Assembly: GCA_017531065.1 (NCBI GenBank) | Contig: JAFXLR010000082.1 | Coordinates: 1-18,619 of the forward strand | Direction of reading: 5' to 3' | Source of the DNA: Bacilli bacterium | GTDB taxonomy: Bacteria > Bacillota_I > Bacilli_A > RFN20 > CAG-826 | Length of the DNA: 18,619 nt | Shown: positions 1 to 7,445 of the stretch, piece by piece | How the letters are laid out: every line of letters starts with the position of its first letter | Position numbering within the stretch: the first letter of the stretch is position 1 | Translations under genes and position numbers: made by a program | The notes under the pieces: model-generated | The model's input: only the letters and a program-made list of their open reading frames with translations | The model's database searches: none | Told to the model about the DNA's origin: nothing

Positions 1-669
1 ACCCTTGCGTGGGGTGATGTGCCAAGAAATGTCGTCCATCATCTTCGCGAACTTGTCGCTAGAGAGGCCAGCGGCGTTGATGACGACCTTAGCTTCGTAT
101 TCGGCTTTGTTCGTTTTGACGATGAAATGATCGCCTTTGTCCTCGACGTTAAGGACGGCTTCCATCAAATGGAGCTCAACGCCGTTATCCATCGCGTTTT
201 CCATCGCGTGGCTGGTGAGAGTGAACGGATTGACGATTCCGCCGGTCGGGCAGAAAAGAGCGCCTTTGACGTCTTTGGTGATGTTTGGCTCTCTTTCAAG
301 AACCTCTTCTTTAGAAAGGATATGGGCTTCTACGCCGTTGAGCTTAGCGCGTTCCGCCAAATCTTTAAGGGTTGGAAGCTGTTCCTCATATAAGGCTAAG
401 GTCAAAGTGCCATTCATCTCGAATTCGACGTCGAGGTCTTTGCAAACCTCAGGCATCATCTTGTTTCCGAGAACATTGAATTTGGCTTTGTTGGTGCCAG
501 GAACAGGGTCATAGCCACTATGTGCTATGGCGCTATTGGCCATCGATGTCACATCGCCGACATCGGTTTCTTTTTCGATTACTAATGTGTGGAGCTTATA
601 GGCGGAAAGGCTTCTGGCGATGAAGGAACCGACCGCACCTGCTCCGATGATTATTACGTCGTGCATGGG
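1..669 (-). CDS. FAD-dependent oxidoreductase, GlpA/LhgO-like (partial, N-terminal part)
   Basis: The minus strand is open from an ATG at 669 down to base 1, giving the first 223 residues; the C-terminus lies outside the window. The start MHDVIIIGAGAVGS carries the FAD-binding GxGxxG (residues 8-13) followed by an acidic residue at the end of strand 2 (IEKE). Later come NSAIAHSGYDPVPGT, PTGGIVNPF, INAAG and a terminal ITPRKG, which are hallmarks of the Firmicutes NAD(P)/FAD oxidoreductases related to anaerobic glycerol-3-phosphate dehydrogenase and L-2-hydroxyglutarate oxidase. Such enzymes oxidise a hydroxy-acid or glycerol-3-phosphate and pass electrons onward; the exact substrate cannot be set from this half, and any C-terminal iron-sulfur domain is not visible. 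It is divergent from pnp. No clear Shine-Dalgarno precedes the start, and the frame is closed by TGA a few codons upstream, so 669 is the only ATG choice. Confidence 0.88.
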
Positions 670-810
670 ACTAAGTATATTACGCTTTCTTCAATTATCT
701 TAGCAGTTAATCCGAGGAAAAAATACCGAATATCTTCAAAAACCTAACACTCAAGTTTTACTTGTGGTAACATTACCCCGTTCATAATTAAGTAAGGAAA
801 AGAGAAAAAC

Positions 811-3033
811 ATGAAACAAGTATTCGAACTTGAATTTGAAGGTCGTCACCTTCAAGTTGAAACCGGAGAGATCGCCAAGCAAGCCGATGGTGCGGTCTTT
901 GTCCGTTTCGGCGAGACAGTCGTTCTCTCGACTGCCTGCTGCGCCGATGAACCAAAGGGAGGCGATTTCTTCCCTCTCACCGTCGACTATCAGGAAAAAC
1001 AGTACGCCGCTGGCAAAATCCCTCAGGGATTCCTTCGTCGCGAAGGCCAGCCAGACGCCCACCAGACCTTAAGCGCACGTCTTATCGATAGACCAATCCG
1101 CCCACTTTTTGCTGAGGGTTTCAGAAATGAAGTCCAAATCATCAACACCGTCATGTCCGCTGAGCCAGATTGCAGCCCAGAGATGACCGCCATGCTTGGC
1201 GCTTCCCTCGCCCTTTGCATCAGCGACATCCCATTCGATGGCCCAATCGCCGGCGTCATCGTTGGCAGAGTCGATGGCAAATTCGTCATTGACCCAACCG
1301 CCGAACAGAAAGAGAAATCCGACATCAACCTCACCGTCGCTGGAAGCGAATCCGCGATCATGATGATTGAGGCCGGTGCCGACCAGGTTCCAGAGGAAGA
1401 GATGCTCGACGCCATCGAATTTGGCTTCGCTGCCATCAAGAAGCTTTGCGCCTTCGAAAAAGAAATCATCGCTGCCGTTGGCAAGCCAAAGAGAGAAATC
1501 CAGCTCTTCACCGCCGACGAGTCAGTCAAAGCCCACATCCAGGAAGAGATCGGCGAGAAACTCGTCAAAGCCATCTCCATCTTCGACAAGCTCGAAAGAC
1601 AGGATGCCGTCGCTGCTTTAAAGAAACAGATTCTCGATGAATATGATGCCATCGAACCAGAGGCCAAAGACCATAACGCCAAGATGATGATGGTTGCTGA
1701 CATCCTCGAAGAGATGGAAGCCAAAGAGGTCAGACGTCTCATCATCGAAGACAAGATCAGACCAGACGGACGTAAAGTTGATGAGATCCGCCCACTCAAC
1801 GCTCAGATCGACCTTCTCCCAAGAGCCCATGGTTCCGCCATGTTCACCCGTGGCCAGACCCAGGTCATCTCCACGACCACCCTTGGCCCTCTCTCCGATG
1901 CCCAGATCATCGACACCATCAATGCCGAAGGCACCAAGAGATTCATGCATCACTACAACTTCCCACCATTCTCCGTTGGTGAGATCGGAAGAACCGGACG
2001 TCCAGGACGTCGTGAAATCGGCCATGGCGCCTTAGGCGAAAGAGCCCTTTCCTACGTCATCCCAAGCGAAGACGAATTCCCATACACCATCCGTTGTGTT
2101 GCCGAAGTCGTCGAATCCAACGGTTCCTCTTCCCAAGCCTCCATCTGCGCTTCCTGCCTCTCCCTTATGGCCGCTGGCGTCCCGATCAAAGGCATGGTTA
2201 GCGGCATCGCCATGGGCTTAATCACCACTGACCCAAGCCGTTCCCCAGACAAAGAGACCAACCATTACACCATTCTCACCGATATCCAGGGTCTTGAAGA
2301 CCACTTCGGTGATATGGACTTCAAGTGCGCTGGCACCGAAAAAGGCATCACCGCCCTTCAGATGGACATCAAGATCCACGGCGTTACCCGTGAGGTCCTT
2401 AGCGAAGCTCTTGCCCAGGCCAACAAGGCCCGCGCTGAGATCCGTGAAGTCATGAAAGGCGCCATCGCTGAGCCAAGAGCCCAGGTCAGCAAATACGCTC
2501 CAAAGATGGTCACCTTCAATATCGACCCAGATAAGATCCGTGACGTCATCGGTACTGGCGGAAAGGTCATCAATGACATCATCGCCAAGTGCGACAACGT
2601 CAAGATCGATGTCGAGGATTCCGGAAGAATCACCATTTACCATAGCAACCAAGAATCAATCGACGCTGCTAAAGAGATGATCGACAACATCGTCCGCGAA
2701 GCCAAGGTCGGCGAGATCTATGAAGGCGAAGTCACCCGTGTTGAGGAATATGGCGCCTTCGTCAACCTCTTCGGCACCACCGATGGCTTATGCCACGTCT
2801 CAAGACTTGACTGGAACTACGTCGAAGACGCCACCAAGTTCGTCAAGCTCGGCGACAAACTCAAAGTCGTCGTCATCGGACTTGAGGAAGGCAAGATCAA
2901 GCTCTCGCACCGTGAGTTCCTTGAGAAGCCAGAAGGCTATGTCGAGCGTCCAGAGCGCAAGCCAGGAAACGACCGTCCAAGAGGCGGCAAGGATTTCCAT
3001 GGCGGACGTAACCGCGGCGGAAACCGTCACTAA
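811..3033 (+). CDS. pnp: Polyribonucleotide nucleotidyltransferase (PNPase)
   Basis: The 740-residue product is a full-length PNPase, the phosphate-dependent 3'-5' exoribonuclease of RNA decay. Domain order is intact: first RNase PH domain (about 1-220), helical linker, second RNase PH domain (about 315-545) with FPPFSVGE, REIGHG, SNGSSSQAS and the active-site region DHFGDMDFKCAGT (497-509), then a KH domain (about 566-625; the GxxG loop is IGTGGK at 580-585, with Thr where Pro or Lys is common), an S1 domain (about 632-702) and an Arg/Gly-rich tail (about 712-740) that may bind RNA. Start 811 follows AAGGAAA at 794-800. A strong hairpin terminator follows directly. In most bacteria rpsO precedes pnp; here pnp comes first and rpsO has its own promoter. 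Confidence 0.98.
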   Translation: MKQVFELEFEGRHLQVETGEIAKQADGAVFVRFGETVVLSTACCADEPKGGDFFPLTVDYQEKQYAAGKIPQGFLRREGQPDAHQTLSARLIDRPIRPLFAEGFRNEVQIINTVMSAEPDCSPEMTAMLGASLALCISDIPFDGPIAGVIVGRVDGKFVIDPTAEQKEKSDINLTVAGSESAIMMIEAGADQVPEEEMLDAIEFGFAAIKKLCAFEKEIIAAVGKPKREIQLFTADESVKAHIQEEIGEKLVKAISIFDKLERQDAVAALKKQILDEYDAIEPEAKDHNAKMMMVADILEEMEAKEVRRLIIEDKIRPDGRKVDEIRPLNAQIDLLPRAHGSAMFTRGQTQVISTTTLGPLSDAQIIDTINAEGTKRFMHHYNFPPFSVGEIGRTGRPGRREIGHGALGERALSYVIPSEDEFPYTIRCVAEVVESNGSSSQASICASCLSLMAAGVPIKGMVSGIAMGLITTDPSRSPDKETNHYTILTDIQGLEDHFGDMDFKCAGTEKGITALQMDIKIHGVTREVLSEALAQANKARAEIREVMKGAIAEPRAQVSKYAPKMVTFNIDPDKIRDVIGTGGKVINDIIAKCDNVKIDVEDSGRITIYHSNQESIDAAKEMIDNIVREAKVGEIYEGEVTRVEEYGAFVNLFGTTDGLCHVSRLDWNYVEDATKFVKLGDKLKVVVIGLEEGKIKLSHREFLEKPEGYVERPERKPGNDRPRGGKDFHGGRNRGGNRH

Positions 3034-3042
3034 TTAGAAATT

Positions 3043-3071
3043 AGCCCTAGCGAAAGCTCAGGGCTTTTTTT
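3043..3071 (+). terminator. Intrinsic terminator of pnp
   Basis: Stem AGCCCTAGC (3043-3051) closed by a GAAA tetraloop pairs with GCT-AGGGCT (3056-3065, one bulged C at 3059) and runs into seven T (3065-3071). It lies ten bases after the pnp stop and abuts the rpsO promoter. Confidence 0.93.
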
Positions 3072-3072
3072 G

Positions 3073-3100
3073 TTGCAAAACCGCTATATTTCTCTATAAT
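3073..3100 (+). promoter_or_regulatory. Sigma-A promoter of rpsO
   Basis: TTGCAA (3073-3078) and TATAAT (3095-3100) are separated by 16 bases. The -35 box begins one base after the pnp terminator T-run, so rpsO is transcribed independently. Predicted transcription start is near 3107. Confidence 0.85.
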
Positions 3101-3106
3101 AACCCC

Positions 3107-3187
3107 TGCGACATCTCTTTGATGCAGCCCTCAGCGTTTCGGGGACTCGTCATTGGGAATGTTAAGTAAACGAAAGGAGAAACGCAC
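3107..3187 (+). promoter_or_regulatory. Structured rpsO leader, possible S15 autoregulatory element
   Basis: The predicted leader is about 80 nucleotides. It shows CCCT(3128-3131)/GGGG(3141-3144), a small hairpin CATT-GGG-AATG (3151-3161), and GCGTTTC (3134-3140), which is exactly complementary to GAAACGC (3179-3185) lying between the Shine-Dalgarno AAAGGAG and the start codon. The string GGGAATGTTAAGTAAA resembles, from memory, the S15-binding leaders of Bacillus/Geobacillus rpsO. Pairing of 3134-3140 with 3179-3185 would bury the initiation site. The pairings are read directly; S15 binding is inferred. Confidence 0.5.
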
Positions 3188-3454
3188 ATGCTCAACAAAG
3201 AAGAAAAGAAGAATCTCGTCAAGAAGTATGGCAAATCCGAGAAAGACACCGGAAGCGTTGAAGTCCAGGTCGCCATCCTCACCAAGAGAATCAGCGATTT
3301 GACCGCTCACCTCAAGGCCAACCACGGCGATGCCACCGCCAAGAGATCCCTTATGGAGCTCGTCGGCAAAAGACGCACCCTTCTTGCCTACCTCAACAAA
3401 ACTGATCATGATGCCTATGAGAAGTTAATCGCTTCCCTTGGCCTCAGAAAGTAA
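3188..3454 (+). CDS. rpsO: 30S ribosomal protein S15
   Basis: The 88-residue product matches the S15 family in full length (about 89 residues). Recognisable segments are the N-terminal KEEKKNLVKKYG, the 16S rRNA-binding TGSVEVQVAILTKRI, the DLTAHLKANHGD loop and the C-terminal GKRRTLLAYLNK. S15 is an early-binding protein of the small-subunit platform, contacting the three-way junction of helices 20-22 of 16S rRNA. Start 3188 is set by AAAGGAG at 3173-3179. The gene has its own promoter and terminator, so it is a single-gene unit next to pnp rather than the common rpsO-pnp order. Confidence 0.98.
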   Translation: MLNKEEKKNLVKKYGKSEKDTGSVEVQVAILTKRISDLTAHLKANHGDATAKRSLMELVGKRRTLLAYLNKTDHDAYEKLIASLGLRK

Positions 3455-3471
3455 GAGAGACAAAGAAACTC

Positions 3472-3498
3472 AAAACTCGGCAAGTAGCCGAGTTTTTT
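3472..3498 (+). terminator. Intrinsic terminator of rpsO
   Basis: Perfect 10-base-pair stem AAAACTCGGC (3472-3481) and GCCGAGTTTT (3487-3496), loop AAGTA, with the T-run continuing to 3498. It starts 17 bases after the rpsO stop. Confidence 0.95.
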
Positions 3499-3539
3499 GT
3501 TATGTGAACGCATTAATGTGTATTAGTACAAAATAATGC

Positions 3540-3567
3540 TTGAAAAAAGAGGATTCGCCCTTACAAT
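3540..3567 (+). promoter_or_regulatory. Sigma-A promoter of the first lipoprotein gene
   Basis: TTGAAA (3540-3545) and TACAAT (3562-3567), spacer 16 bases. Predicted start of transcription is near 3574, giving a leader of about 36 bases that contains a perfect small hairpin before the ribosome binding site. Confidence 0.78.
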
Positions 3568-3577
3568 AGGCTCACAT

Positions 3578-3592
3578 ATGGGTATAACCCAT
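3578..3592 (+). promoter_or_regulatory. Leader hairpin upstream of the Shine-Dalgarno site
   Basis: Perfect inverted repeat ATGGGT-ATA-ACCCAT (6-base-pair stem, 3-base loop). It is followed after six bases by AGGAGG (3599-3604). Too short and without a T-run for a terminator; it could stabilise the mRNA 5' end, expose the ribosome site, or be an operator. Confidence 0.6.
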
Positions 3593-3609
3593 TTATCCAG
3601 GAGGAATTA

Positions 3610-5271
3610 ATGATGAAAAAACTTACATCAGCAGCTCTCTTGTCCTTAGCCTTGATTCTCGCTTCATGCACAGGTAACGGCGAAACGCCAGCCACCTCAT
3701 CGCTTGAGAATTCAGATAGCGCAAGCACTTCGTTGGAAGGTGACAGCGCAGCTAGCTCAACCGAAGCTCCAGAACAAACATTAGCTGAAAAGGTCAAAGC
3801 CTTATTCACAACCTTAGCCGAAACCAATAACGGCACCTACACTTCCAAAGGCTGGTTCACCGAACAGCACTTTGGCGATGGCATGCTCCATCTTCTCGAT
3901 AGCTCTAAGCGTACCGATGCTTGGGGTTATGGCGAAGCCAAAATCGCCAAGTATGGTATTGCTCAGTTCCTTTACACCAACGATACCATGGGCATCGATA
4001 CTGATAATGTCAGCATCGTTTCCCCAAATGCCAACCTTACCTACAAAGATTACAACCACATTCTTGCTGATTTAGGCGAATCCGGAAAGAACATCACCTT
4101 CGCTGAATCTTCCCGTAACCACATCTTCAGTACCAACGACGAGGAATTCATCCAGTCCTTGGTTGATCTCGATCAGCTTGGCATCGATGATGTCGCAGAC
4201 AAATTCACCGAAATCAAAGCCTACTTCAATCTTTCAGAAGATGGCAAAACTTTAGAGAACATCGGCTATTCTCTTAAAGGCTCCAAGAGCGACAACTACG
4301 ACGACGTCTCTTATTCCGGCCACACTTTGGCCAACATCGGCACCACCGCCAAGAACGACAAGGTTGAAGCCTACGTTAAGAGCAACCCAACCTTTGCCCC
4401 AGCAACTGCTTGGGATGCCGCAACCCTTGCTTATTTCGCTCAGTCCGCTGGAAGCGTCAGCTTCACTCTTCCTTTCCCAGCTCAGACGAGCTACGCCTAT
4501 TCCATGCCAGCCAACGCCAGCAACGGTCTTATCTATGCTGACCTTGGTTCCGGAAACAAGAATACCGCTTATGGTCAGACTTTGATCGGTGCCGGTTTCG
4601 CTCTTGATACCGAAAACAGCGACGCCGATAACAATCTCTACATCTACACCAAGACCATCCAGGAGCGTCAAGGCTTCCAGGGTGAAAAGACCGCGATCGT
4701 CGGCCTTTCTTACACTGCTGCTAGCGAAGAAGTCGCTAACATCTATCCAAACGGCGTTTGGAGCATCTACTGCTTCGTCGAGACTCAGACTTCCTTCGAG
4801 AATGTCGCTCTTGCTGACGTCAACACCGAACTCGCCAGCCACAAGCTCCTTTCTAACCCAGCCGCTTCCATCCTTCCAGCCTTAACCTTACCTGAGGGAT
4901 GCACCAAGATCGATTATCTCGACGCCACCGATGAGACCGTTTCCTATCTCACCGAAATTGCCTCTTACTACAACCTCAACATCACAATCGAGGCTTGCTA
5001 CTCCTCTGAGATTCACTTCTATTATCCAGAAGCTAACGCCGATGATGTTGTTGCTAACCTCACCAGCCAAATCACTGCGGCCGGTTTCACCCAAGCAACC
5101 AACAGCACGACCGGACAACCAGTTGCTGGTTCCTATGTCTCTAACGCCGACGATGCCTCTGAAGCCACGCTCGAAGTCAGCATTGCCAAAGCCATGGATT
5201 CAAAGACCAATGCCTACAAAGGCTTCGTCTACCTCTCCGTCACTCACATGAAGTATAGCGTTTCAAGATAA
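3610..5271 (+). CDS. Secreted lipoprotein of unknown function, paralog of the next gene
   Basis: The product has 553 residues. A lipoprotein signal peptide is clear: MMKK, hydrophobic stretch 5-18, lipobox L-A-S-C with Cys20 as the lipidated residue, then a Ser/Thr/Glu-rich linker (about 21-55). The mature part, predicted to be anchored on the outer face of the membrane, is rich in Asn, Asp, Tyr and Ser. It shares several blocks with the following gene: KVKALF (61-66), ITFAESSRNHIFSTND (162-177), FTLPFP (285-290) and Y..L..AGF (321-330). A second module from about 421 (LPALTLPEG) repeats the pattern LTLP...L..AGF (489-493), suggesting internal duplication. AGGAGG at 3599-3604 serves ATG 3610 or ATG 3613; 3613 has the more usual eight-base spacing. 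No known domain was recognised; adhesion or ligand binding is possible but unproven. Confidence 0.9.
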   Translation: MMKKLTSAALLSLALILASCTGNGETPATSSLENSDSASTSLEGDSAASSTEAPEQTLAEKVKALFTTLAETNNGTYTSKGWFTEQHFGDGMLHLLDSSKRTDAWGYGEAKIAKYGIAQFLYTNDTMGIDTDNVSIVSPNANLTYKDYNHILADLGESGKNITFAESSRNHIFSTNDEEFIQSLVDLDQLGIDDVADKFTEIKAYFNLSEDGKTLENIGYSLKGSKSDNYDDVSYSGHTLANIGTTAKNDKVEAYVKSNPTFAPATAWDAATLAYFAQSAGSVSFTLPFPAQTSYAYSMPANASNGLIYADLGSGNKNTAYGQTLIGAGFALDTENSDADNNLYIYTKTIQERQGFQGEKTAIVGLSYTAASEEVANIYPNGVWSIYCFVETQTSFENVALADVNTELASHKLLSNPAASILPALTLPEGCTKIDYLDATDETVSYLTEIASYYNLNITIEACYSSEIHFYYPEANADDVVANLTSQITAAGFTQATNSTTGQPVAGSYVSNADDASEATLEVSIAKAMDSKTNAYKGFVYLSVTHMKYSVSR

Positions 5272-5286
5272 ACTAACGCTTGAATT

Positions 5287-5312
5287 AGCCGGGCTAACCC
5301 CCGGCTTTTTTT
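5287..5312 (+). terminator. Intrinsic terminator of the first lipoprotein gene
   Basis: AGCCGGG (5287-5293) pairs with CCCGGCT (5300-5306), loop CTAACC, followed by a T-run to 5312, 15 bases after the stop codon. Confidence 0.93.
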
Positions 5313-5524
5313 ATTGTCAAAACCCTTGCTCATCTAGGCAAATACCAACACAAATTAATTAACTAAGGGGTTTTTAAGTCCACTTTTGTCCAAATTGGAA
5401 GTAATTCCTTCGGCATTACCTTTGTTTTCGCTAAATTTGTAAATGTCCCAATTTTGATACCGATTCAGAAATAACGGGGATTTGCAGGGATTTTTGAAGA
5501 CGATCGCGCCCCTACGCGAAATTA
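5313..5524. other. Non-coding spacer between the two lipoprotein genes
   Basis: The full gap between genes is 5272-5595. Beyond the terminator and the promoter, this AT-rich part holds one imperfect hairpin, GTAATTCC-TTC-GGCATTAC (5401-5419, one mismatch), and the short direct repeat GGGATTT. The antisense frame that runs across it lacks a ribosome site and crosses the downstream gene, so no gene is called here. Confidence 0.6.
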
Positions 5525-5528
5525 AATA

Positions 5529-5556
5529 TTGAATATTCCTCTTTCGCCTATAAAAT
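5529..5556 (+). promoter_or_regulatory. Sigma-A promoter of the second lipoprotein gene
   Basis: TTGAAT (5529-5534) and TAAAAT (5551-5556) are 16 bases apart; TATAAA at 5549 is an alternative -10. The -35 box sits inside the 13-base palindrome AATATT-G-AATATT (5525-5537), which could be an operator. Confidence 0.65.
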
Positions 5557-5568
5557 ACTTGCATGTTC

Positions 5569-5583
5569 CATGGCTTAGCCATG
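5569..5583 (+). promoter_or_regulatory. Leader hairpin abutting the Shine-Dalgarno site
   Basis: Perfect inverted repeat CATGGC-TTA-GCCATG (6-base-pair stem, 3-base loop), followed immediately by AAAGGAG (5584-5590). Same size and placement as the hairpin before the paralogous gene at 3578-3592, though the sequences differ. Confidence 0.6.
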
Positions 5584-5595
5584 AAAGGAGCACGT

Positions 5596-6804
5596 ATGAA
5601 GAAAAACAATTTGTTACTCGCTCTTCTCGCTAGCTCGCTCATCCTTACTTCTTGCAACGATGACAAGCAACCTCAGCAAAGCGGAAAAGAAAACGAAACC
5701 TCACAGCAATCTGGCGACTCGAATGAAGCGTCAGGCGAACCTGGTCTCACCTCCGAGCCAGAAATCTCGGTTGATACCAGAACCAACGAGCAAAAGGTCA
5801 AAGATCTCTTTGCTTTGATGGCCGAAGGCAAATCATCCACCATCGAATACAGCGGTTACATCACCGAATTCTATGGTGAAGACAAAGGCATGTGGAATGA
5901 AGTCCCGGCCTCTGATACCGATTCCGAAAGCTCCGGCATCGCCGTCGTCCCAAACTATGGTATCTACAGCGTCGCCTACGATAGCGATAGCCAAGAATAC
6001 TATTTTGCCGGCATCCTTACCCCAAATACTCAGCTTGATCTCGGTGATGTTCAATACACCACTGCGGATTTAGGAAAAGCGGCCAAAACCATCACCTTCA
6101 CCGAATCTTCAAGAACCCACACATTCAGCACCGATGATGCGACCTTCTGCAGCACAATGCTTGCTGTTTTAGGAGGCGCTTCCGCCGCCAACATCTATGC
6201 TACTAAGAAAGTCAGCTTCAACATCAATGAAGATGGTTCTGCCCTTACCAACATGTCTCTTGAACTGAAAGGTTCAACCGACACCAAGAACTATCCAAAC
6301 CAAACGATGGAAGGCCTCAAAATCTCTAAAATCGGCAGCACCTTTGATCTTGATTTCGAACTCTTGATCACCAATCCTGGCATCTCTGCCAAGACCGGTT
6401 GGTCCCAATACGAAACTACTTACTTCACAAACTATATCCACCAACAGTTCACTCTTCCATTCCCAACCGGCGCCTCTTACGCCATCAACGAGAACGTTTT
6501 CGAAAATGGTTTCTACTTTGAAGACTTAGGATGTGGCAACCTCGTCAACTCCTATAAAAACCAGCTCGCCGCTGCGGGATTCGCCCAGAATGACGATAAA
6601 ACAGATTTAACCAAAGGCGTCTACTGCTATGAAAAGACCTTGGTCGCCGCCACCACAAGCGTTGGCCCTGTCATGGAATATGTCTTATTCACCTGGCAAA
6701 ACGATCCAAGCGCTGCTGTCTACTATCCAAACGGACAATTCATCATCAAAGCCTATTCTAAGCAAGAGCCTCTTAAGATCACTACCGCTCAGTTAGCCAA
6801 CTAG
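5596..6804 (+). CDS. Secreted lipoprotein, paralog of the preceding gene, cut by an in-frame amber codon
   Basis: ATG 5596 is chosen because AAAGGAG lies at 5584-5590; an earlier in-frame ATG at 5563 sits upstream of the hairpin with no ribosome site. The signal peptide MKKNNLLLALLASSLIL ends in lipobox L-T-S-C with Cys20, then a Gln/Ser/Glu-rich linker. Blocks shared with the gene at 3610 include NEQKVKDLF, TITFTESSRTHTFSTDD (165-181), QQFTLPFP and YKNQLAAAGF. Translation reaches a TAG at 6802-6804 after 402 residues, but the same frame stays open for 133 more codons and matches the C-terminal module of the paralog (LASLTLTDG versus LPALTLPEG). The full frame, 5596-7206, would be 536 codons, close to the 553 of its neighbour. 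Either this is a recent nonsense mutation, a sequencing error, or a readthrough site. Function not recognised. Confidence 0.82.
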   Translation: MKKNNLLLALLASSLILTSCNDDKQPQQSGKENETSQQSGDSNEASGEPGLTSEPEISVDTRTNEQKVKDLFALMAEGKSSTIEYSGYITEFYGEDKGMWNEVPASDTDSESSGIAVVPNYGIYSVAYDSDSQEYYFAGILTPNTQLDLGDVQYTTADLGKAAKTITFTESSRTHTFSTDDATFCSTMLAVLGGASAANIYATKKVSFNINEDGSALTNMSLELKGSTDTKNYPNQTMEGLKISKIGSTFDLDFELLITNPGISAKTGWSQYETTYFTNYIHQQFTLPFPTGASYAINENVFENGFYFEDLGCGNLVNSYKNQLAAAGFAQNDDKTDLTKGVYCYEKTLVAATTSVGPVMEYVLFTWQNDPSAAVYYPNGQFIIKAYSKQEPLKITTAQLAN

Positions 6805-7206
6805 CTTGCTTCTTTGACTCTTACCGATGGAACCCAGTATTTCCCAGATTTGTCTTATGACAACTGCACCGGCGCTTCCGTTGAGGATATGACCGAAGAT
6901 GCTTACGACTACTTCTATTACTACTATGGCTACGATGTTGACTTCTACGGTTTTATCAATCTCTATTACCCAACCGAGGCTGAAGCCATTGCCGCCGCCA
7001 ACTACATCAATACCCAACTTGGCAAAGCCGGCTACACGTATAACACTAACAATGAAGACTACAGGATGGTCGTCGAATCATCAGACCCATACTCATACGA
7101 AACGGAAACCGCCGTTGCTGTAGCTACTGTCGCCTATGACGACAACGGCAACTACCTTGGCTACGTTGAACTCTTCATCTGCCACTACGTTGAAGAAGGC
7201 TGGTAA
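6805..7206 (+). pseudogene. C-terminal module of the second lipoprotein, downstream of the amber codon
   Basis: In the same frame as 5596-6804, starting right after the TAG and ending with TAA at 7204-7206. It encodes a Tyr-rich module (YDYFYYYYGYDVDFYGF) followed by LYYPTEAEA and Y-x-x-T-Q-L-x-K-A-G-Y, which parallels FYYPEANADD and LTSQITAAGF of the gene at 3610. Codon use is like the upstream part, so it has not drifted noticeably. No Shine-Dalgarno is visible near an internal start (TTG at 6814, ATG at 6889), so independent translation is unlikely. A terminator follows in the normal position, which fits one original gene ending at 7206. Confidence 0.75.
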
Positions 7207-7225
7207 TATTCATCAAAATTCCTAG

Positions 7226-7252
7226 GCCGACCAGAAATGGTCGGCTTTTTTT
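7226..7252 (+). terminator. Intrinsic terminator of the second lipoprotein gene
   Basis: GCCGACC (7226-7232) pairs perfectly with GGTCGGC (7239-7245), loop AGAAAT, then seven T to 7252. It is placed 19 bases after the distal TAA, not after the amber codon. Confidence 0.95.
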
Positions 7253-7445
7253 GTTGGTCGCCCCTCCCTCTACCAAGAGATCTGCAAAAGCTATTTTTGA
7301 GAGAAGGGCGGCCTAAAGGTTAACAACGGCCCCAATGCCAATGAGACCTAGAGGAGAGTATTTCCCTCCCCGCTTCTCATATATAAAGAAAAAATGAATT
7401 TTTCCGAAAAATCTAAAATTCTTTTTCTTTTGCGATTGTTCTTTT
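7253..7445. other. Non-coding region upstream of hpt with possible RNA structure
   Basis: The gene gap is 7207-7515. This part has no convincing frame. GGTCGCCC (7256-7263) can pair over eight positions (one G-T) with GGGCGGCC (7306-7313), enclosing a small hairpin CTCT-ACCA-AGAG (7268-7279). A further hairpin ATTTTT-CCG-AAAAAT lies at 7398-7412. It matches no riboswitch or T-box consensus known to me. It may be a small RNA, a leader, or simply a GC-rich spacer. Confidence 0.35.

Noticed and set aside
19..514. Two plus-strand frames over the oxidoreductase region
   Set aside because: The minus strand encodes a clear FAD oxidoreductase through the same bases; the plus frames have no ribosome site and no family resemblance.
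757..788. Possible pnp promoter (TTTACT or TTGTGG with CATAAT)
   Set aside because: Spacing is 20 or 15 bases, and the predicted start would fall in the ribosome binding site. A promoter must exist nearby, but this pair is not convincing.
1023..1799. Long antisense frame (258 codons) inside pnp
   Set aside because: It lies wholly within pnp, has a low-complexity Ser/Met/Ala-rich translation typical of the reverse frame of biased codons, and no ribosome site.
5355..5666. Antisense 103-codon frame across the second lipoprotein promoter
   Set aside because: It runs through the promoter, leader hairpin and signal-peptide codons of a well-supported gene and has no ribosome site.
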